Assembly (NCBI GenBank): GCA_021443405.1
Contig: JABUUA010000020.1
Location: 1-7,635, forward strand
Direction: 5' to 3'
Length of the DNA stretch: 7,635 nucleotides
From: Bacteroidaceae bacterium
Lineage (GTDB): Bacteria; Bacteroidota; Bacteroidia; Bacteroidales; Bacteroidaceae
Shown here: positions 4,894 through 7,635 of the stretch, in pieces
Numbering within the stretch: the first letter of the stretch is position 1
Layout of the letters: every line of letters begins with the position of its first letter
Program-made: the position numbers and the translations under genes
The notes under the pieces: generated by a model
Seen by the model: the letters and a program-made list of their open reading frames with translations, nothing else
Databases searched by the model: none
Told to the model about the DNA's origin: nothing

Positions 4894-7635
4894 TTAGTGA
4901 AGAACCTTCTTCGTTCCCACGATGTGAATGCCGCGTTGTGCGGGTGACACGCGCCGGCCACCGAGGTCGTAGTGGGGCGTAGTCGCGGTGTCGTCGGCCG
5001 TTTCACTGCTCAGGGTCTCTATGCCGGTGGCCACTGTGCCGCCGATGAGGTAGTGCTCCTCGTTGCGGGCACTGCTGAGCGTCACCTTCATGTAGAGCGT
5101 GCCGACGGGGATGGTGGCGCGGTCCACGCGGTAGAAGCCCAGTCCCTGCGGGCGCTCGTCCCAGACGTAATAAGTGGCCGACGTGGTGCTCTCCACCTCC
5201 ACAGGCAGGTAAGCGTCGCCCAAAATCTTGCTGTCGGAAAGCGAGCTTCCGGTTGACGCGGCGGGGCGGAACGTAACTTTTGTGCCCGGTGCGCCGTGGA
5301 CGAGCACGCCCGTTCCAGCCGGAATGGTGTTGGGAGCGGCCTTTATCTTCAGCGTGTCCACGTTAGCATCGAAGCCCGAACCATAGAACACCTGCGCGTT
5401 CTTCGACAGTTGCATAGCGTGCGGCAGGTAAACGGGCGCCCAACCCGAGGCAGGAATGTCCACAGTGATGCTGAAACGAAGGGCTGGGTCGTAGCTCAGA
5501 TGCGGCGGTTGATTGTAGGCGCAGTTCTGGTTGGCAACGGCTTCGGCATACTGACGGTTGTCCATCAGGTGCTCGATGCGGTAGTCCGTCTCTATGTTTG
5601 TCGTGGTGACGATGAGCGCGTTGTTGCTCGAGTTCCACGTAATCATCTCCTCACGCCAGTCGCCTAACAGGTCGCCGATGACGCAGGGATTGTATTTCGT
5701 GCCGTTGTTGAGCGTTCCCGGGAAGTACATGCCGCCGTTGGTGTAGAGGCGGTCGAAGCCTGTGCCGTTCCAGTGACCGATAAGACTCTTGTCGAAGAAC
5801 TCGTCGTAGGGGTCGCCGTCCCAGTAGAGGCGGGCGTTGATGCCCGCGCCACTGTTGCCCAGCGCCCAGGAGTTGGCGATGACCTCACCCTTGCAGTCCA
5901 TCATGGCGGCGGTGTTGGCGGCGATGATTTCTGCGCCGTCGTGCGTGGCGTCGAAGTTGGCGGCGAGTCCGCGCCCCGTGTCGCCACTGGCTGTGGCGTG
6001 GACGAGCAGCGTTCCCGTCTTGGCGTCGTGCATGTCATAGCCATACGGACTCTTCTCGTGAGGCATGAACACTTCCAGTCCCGGGTTGTCCCAGTCAAAG
6101 TCGCCCACGTGCAGCGCGTCGCCGTGACCCAGTCCCGTGCGGTAGAGCGTCGTCTTGCCGTCGTGGTCGAGCGTGGCCGAACCATACACGATTTCGTCCT
6201 TGCCGTCGGCGTCCACGTCAGCCGTCACCACGAAGTGAGCGCCCTGTCCCCACAGTTCTTTGCCGCTGGTGGCGCTGCGGTGCAACCAGCGCAGCGAGAG
6301 ATTCATGCCGTCCCAGTCGTAGGCTCCCAGCGAGGCGCCGCTGTAGTAACCGCGGCACAGGATGGCCGACGGCGTGGTTCCATCGGTGTAGGCCACGCAA
6401 GCTAAGTAGCGTTCCGAGCGGTTCTGCTTCTCGTCGCCCCAGAAACTTGTGCTCACGTCACCGTACTTTGTGTGGTAGGGCATCGTGGCAAGGGCAGCCC
6501 CTGTAAAGCCGTCGAACACGGTCACATACTCAGGTCCCTTGTCGGGTTTACCGCGGCCCGAGAGGCAGTTCTGCAGCGGGTCGTCGCCCGGCATCACCAC
6601 GTAGTTGCCCTCGCCGTCCACGGTGCCGGGCGCCGTTTTGCTAATCATCTCGCCGAAGCCATCGCCGTCGAAGTCCCAGCAGAGGAAGGGACTGGTGTGC
6701 GCTCCCGAGCGTATGTTGGGTCCGATGTTCACGCGCCAGAGCTGTGTTCCCGATAGTTTGTAGCAGTCGATGTAGTAGCTGCTGGTGGTTCCGTCGCTGG
6801 CGGCGTCCTTCGCGTTCGAGGGTTCCCATTTGAGGATGACCTCGTATTCGCCGTCGCCGTCCATGTCGCAGAAGGCTGCGTCGTTGGGTGTGTAGGTGGC
6901 GCCCAGCCCGCGTTCATCGGTGGGCGTCGAGGTGGGAATCTCCATCGACTGGTTGCCCCAGGCGCGGCACACCATGGTCTCGAGGAGGTTGTCGCTAAGG
7001 TCGTACACCTCGAGACGGTAGTAATGGGCGCTGGTTCCCGAGGCGTCGCGGAAGTTGGTCTTGCTATAGATATAGTTGCCACTGTTGAGTTTCACCGCCT
7101 GCGCATCGGCCTTGGTGCCGCGCCACAGTTTGAACTTCACGCGGTTGTCGTCGGACTCGCGGTAACGCCAACTGATGAGGTTGCCCGACCCACCGCCTGC
7201 CGACAGGTTGACGGCCACAAGTCCGCGGTTCAGCGCCACGGGCTTTGGGCGGGGCGCCGTGTTGGAGATGGCGAAGCGCACGGCGCAGCGGAACACCGTG
7301 GCGCCTTCCTGCTGGATGATGATGGTGGCGATGTTGTTGCTGTACTCCACCGTGGCGGTGCAACCATCGGCGGGCGTCAGTTGGAAGTCGCTGGGCTGGC
7401 CGTAGAGTTTGTCGGGCCAGTCGGCGGTGGCGCCGTTGGAAAGCGTGCCTAACAGTTCGAGCATCGATAGTTGTTCGCCCTGCGCCGTCACGAACTGAGC
7501 CGCCTGCAGATAGTGGTCGGCCGTGTAGAGCGGTTCGTCGGCCGTGCCTGTGAGCGTCACGTTGCGCAGAGCGATGGCCTTGTCGTAAGTGTGAATAGCC
7601 ACTGTTATGAATCTGTCCATATCGCAAAAATGGTT
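4894..7635 (-). CDS. Rhamnogalacturonan lyase, polysaccharide lyase family 11 (5' end off window)
   Basis: At least 913 codons; the frame stays open to the right edge. Residues below count from the in-frame ATG at 7620. The PL11 beta-propeller runs from about 129 (LNRGLVAVNLS) to 712. It carries acidic calcium-loop motifs DMDGDGEYE (252-260), DFDGDGFGE (316-324), DVDADGKDE (468-476) and DGDPYDE (601-607), plus the family signatures GDLLGDWREE (649-658) and YNQPPH (702-707). Bacillus YesW/YesX, the reference members, cleave the rhamnose-galacturonate backbone of RG-I by beta-elimination; endo versus exo action cannot be told here. Residues 713-862 form a separate beta-rich module (GWAPVYLPHAM, IPAGTGVLVHGAPGT). 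A TGIETL linker and a tail from HYDLGGRRV to GIHIVGTKKVLH follow, resembling a shortened type IX secretion sorting signal. The 128 residues before the propeller are unassigned. No signal peptide follows the ATG at 7620, so the true start is probably upstream, outside the window; an exported location is inferred from the family and tail. Confidence 0.92.
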   Translation of the reverse strand, partial: NHFCDMDRFITVAIHTYDKAIALRNVTLTGTADEPLYTADHYLQAAQFVTAQGEQLSMLELLGTLSNGATADWPDKLYGQPSDFQLTPADGCTATVEYSNNIATIIIQQEGATVFRCAVRFAISNTAPRPKPVALNRGLVAVNLSAGGGSGNLISWRYRESDDNRVKFKLWRGTKADAQAVKLNSGNYIYSKTNFRDASGTSAHYYRLEVYDLSDNLLETMVCRAWGNQSMEIPTSTPTDERGLGATYTPNDAAFCDMDGDGEYEVILKWEPSNAKDAASDGTTSSYYIDCYKLSGTQLWRVNIGPNIRSGAHTSPFLCWDFDGDGFGEMISKTAPGTVDGEGNYVVMPGDDPLQNCLSGRGKPDKGPEYVTVFDGFTGAALATMPYHTKYGDVSTSFWGDEKQNRSERYLACVAYTDGTTPSAILCRGYYSGASLGAYDWDGMNLSLRWLHRSATSGKELWGQGAHFVVTADVDADGKDEIVYGSATLDHDGKTTLYRTGLGHGDALHVGDFDWDNPGLEVFMPHEKSPYGYDMHDAKTGTLLVHATASGDTGRGLAANFDATHDGAEIIAANTAAMMDCKGEVIANSWALGNSGAGINARLYWDGDPYDEFFDKSLIGHWNGTGFDRLYTNGGMYFPGTLNNGTKYNPCVIGDLLGDWREEMITWNSSNNALIVTTTNIETDYRIEHLMDNRQYAEAVANQNCAYNQPPHLSYDPALRFSITVDIPASGWAPVYLPHAMQLSKNAQVFYGSGFDANVDTLKIKAAPNTIPAGTGVLVHGAPGTKVTFRPAASTGSSLSDSKILGDAYLPVEVESTTSATYYVWDERPQGLGFYRVDRATIPVGTLYMKVTLSSARNEEHYLIGGTVATGIETLSSETADDTATTPHYDLGGRRVSPAQRGIHIVGTKKVLH

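Noticed and set aside
7618..7620. ATG at 7620 as the true PL11 start
   Set aside because: The five codons upstream to the window edge are open in the same frame, and the residues after the ATG look like the middle of a beta-domain, with no signal peptide expected of an exported lyase. It was therefore called partial, although an internal start cannot be fully excluded.
7064..7627. 187-codon minus-strand frame overlapping the PL11 5' region in another frame
   Set aside because: It is an Arg/His-rich, repetitive out-of-frame translation of the PL11 gene. The PL11 frame itself has clear family motifs and stays open to the window edge.
1..7635. CRISPR array, tRNA or rRNA gene, insertion sequence or phage element
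   Set aside because: No regularly spaced repeats, cloverleaf-like stretch, transposase motif or terminal inverted repeats were seen. Almost all of the window is taken up by four ordinary genes.

Overview
The window looks like a piece of a Bacteroidales chromosome, probably from a Prevotella-like genus. The reasons are Bacteroidota-type promoter elements (TAnnTTTG, one with a TTTG box 20 bases upstream), A-rich leaders with weak Shine-Dalgarno sequences, a ribonuclease R closely resembling Bacteroides-type proteins, and a family PL11 pectin lyase ending in a C-terminal module and tail of the kind seen on many secreted Prevotella proteins. Coding DNA is visibly GC-rich (not counted). The genus is an inference.

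Layout. Bases 1-77 hold only a weak hairpin followed by a T-run. A minus-strand extended-SDR NAD(P)-dependent epimerase/dehydratase occupies 78-1130. A 191-base divergent control region (1131-1321) carries a complete Bacteroidota promoter on the minus strand, a -7 box on the plus strand, a perfect 14-bp palindrome and a 10-bp direct repeat. On the plus strand follow rnr (RNase R, 1322-3535) and, 29 bases later, a U32-family protein with the four-cysteine pattern of iron-sulfur tRNA-hydroxylation proteins (3565-4797); the two probably form an operon. The convergent gap (4798-4893) holds a small hairpin and a strong terminator. The rest (4894-7635, minus) is a rhamnogalacturonan lyase (PL11) whose 5' end lies beyond the window.

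How the genes work together. rnr and the U32 gene both act on RNA (structured-RNA decay; probable U34 tRNA modification), so this is a housekeeping pair. The epimerase faces away from rnr and shares its control region, but its substrate cannot be read from sequence. The PL11 gene belongs to a different unit, probably a secreted pectin (RG-I) degradation locus continuing off the right edge.

I found no convincing undescribed multi-gene system here. The most informative non-coding stretch is the compact divergent promoter at 1221-1290. The long overlapping ORFs on opposite strands are best explained as shadows of GC-rich codon use.
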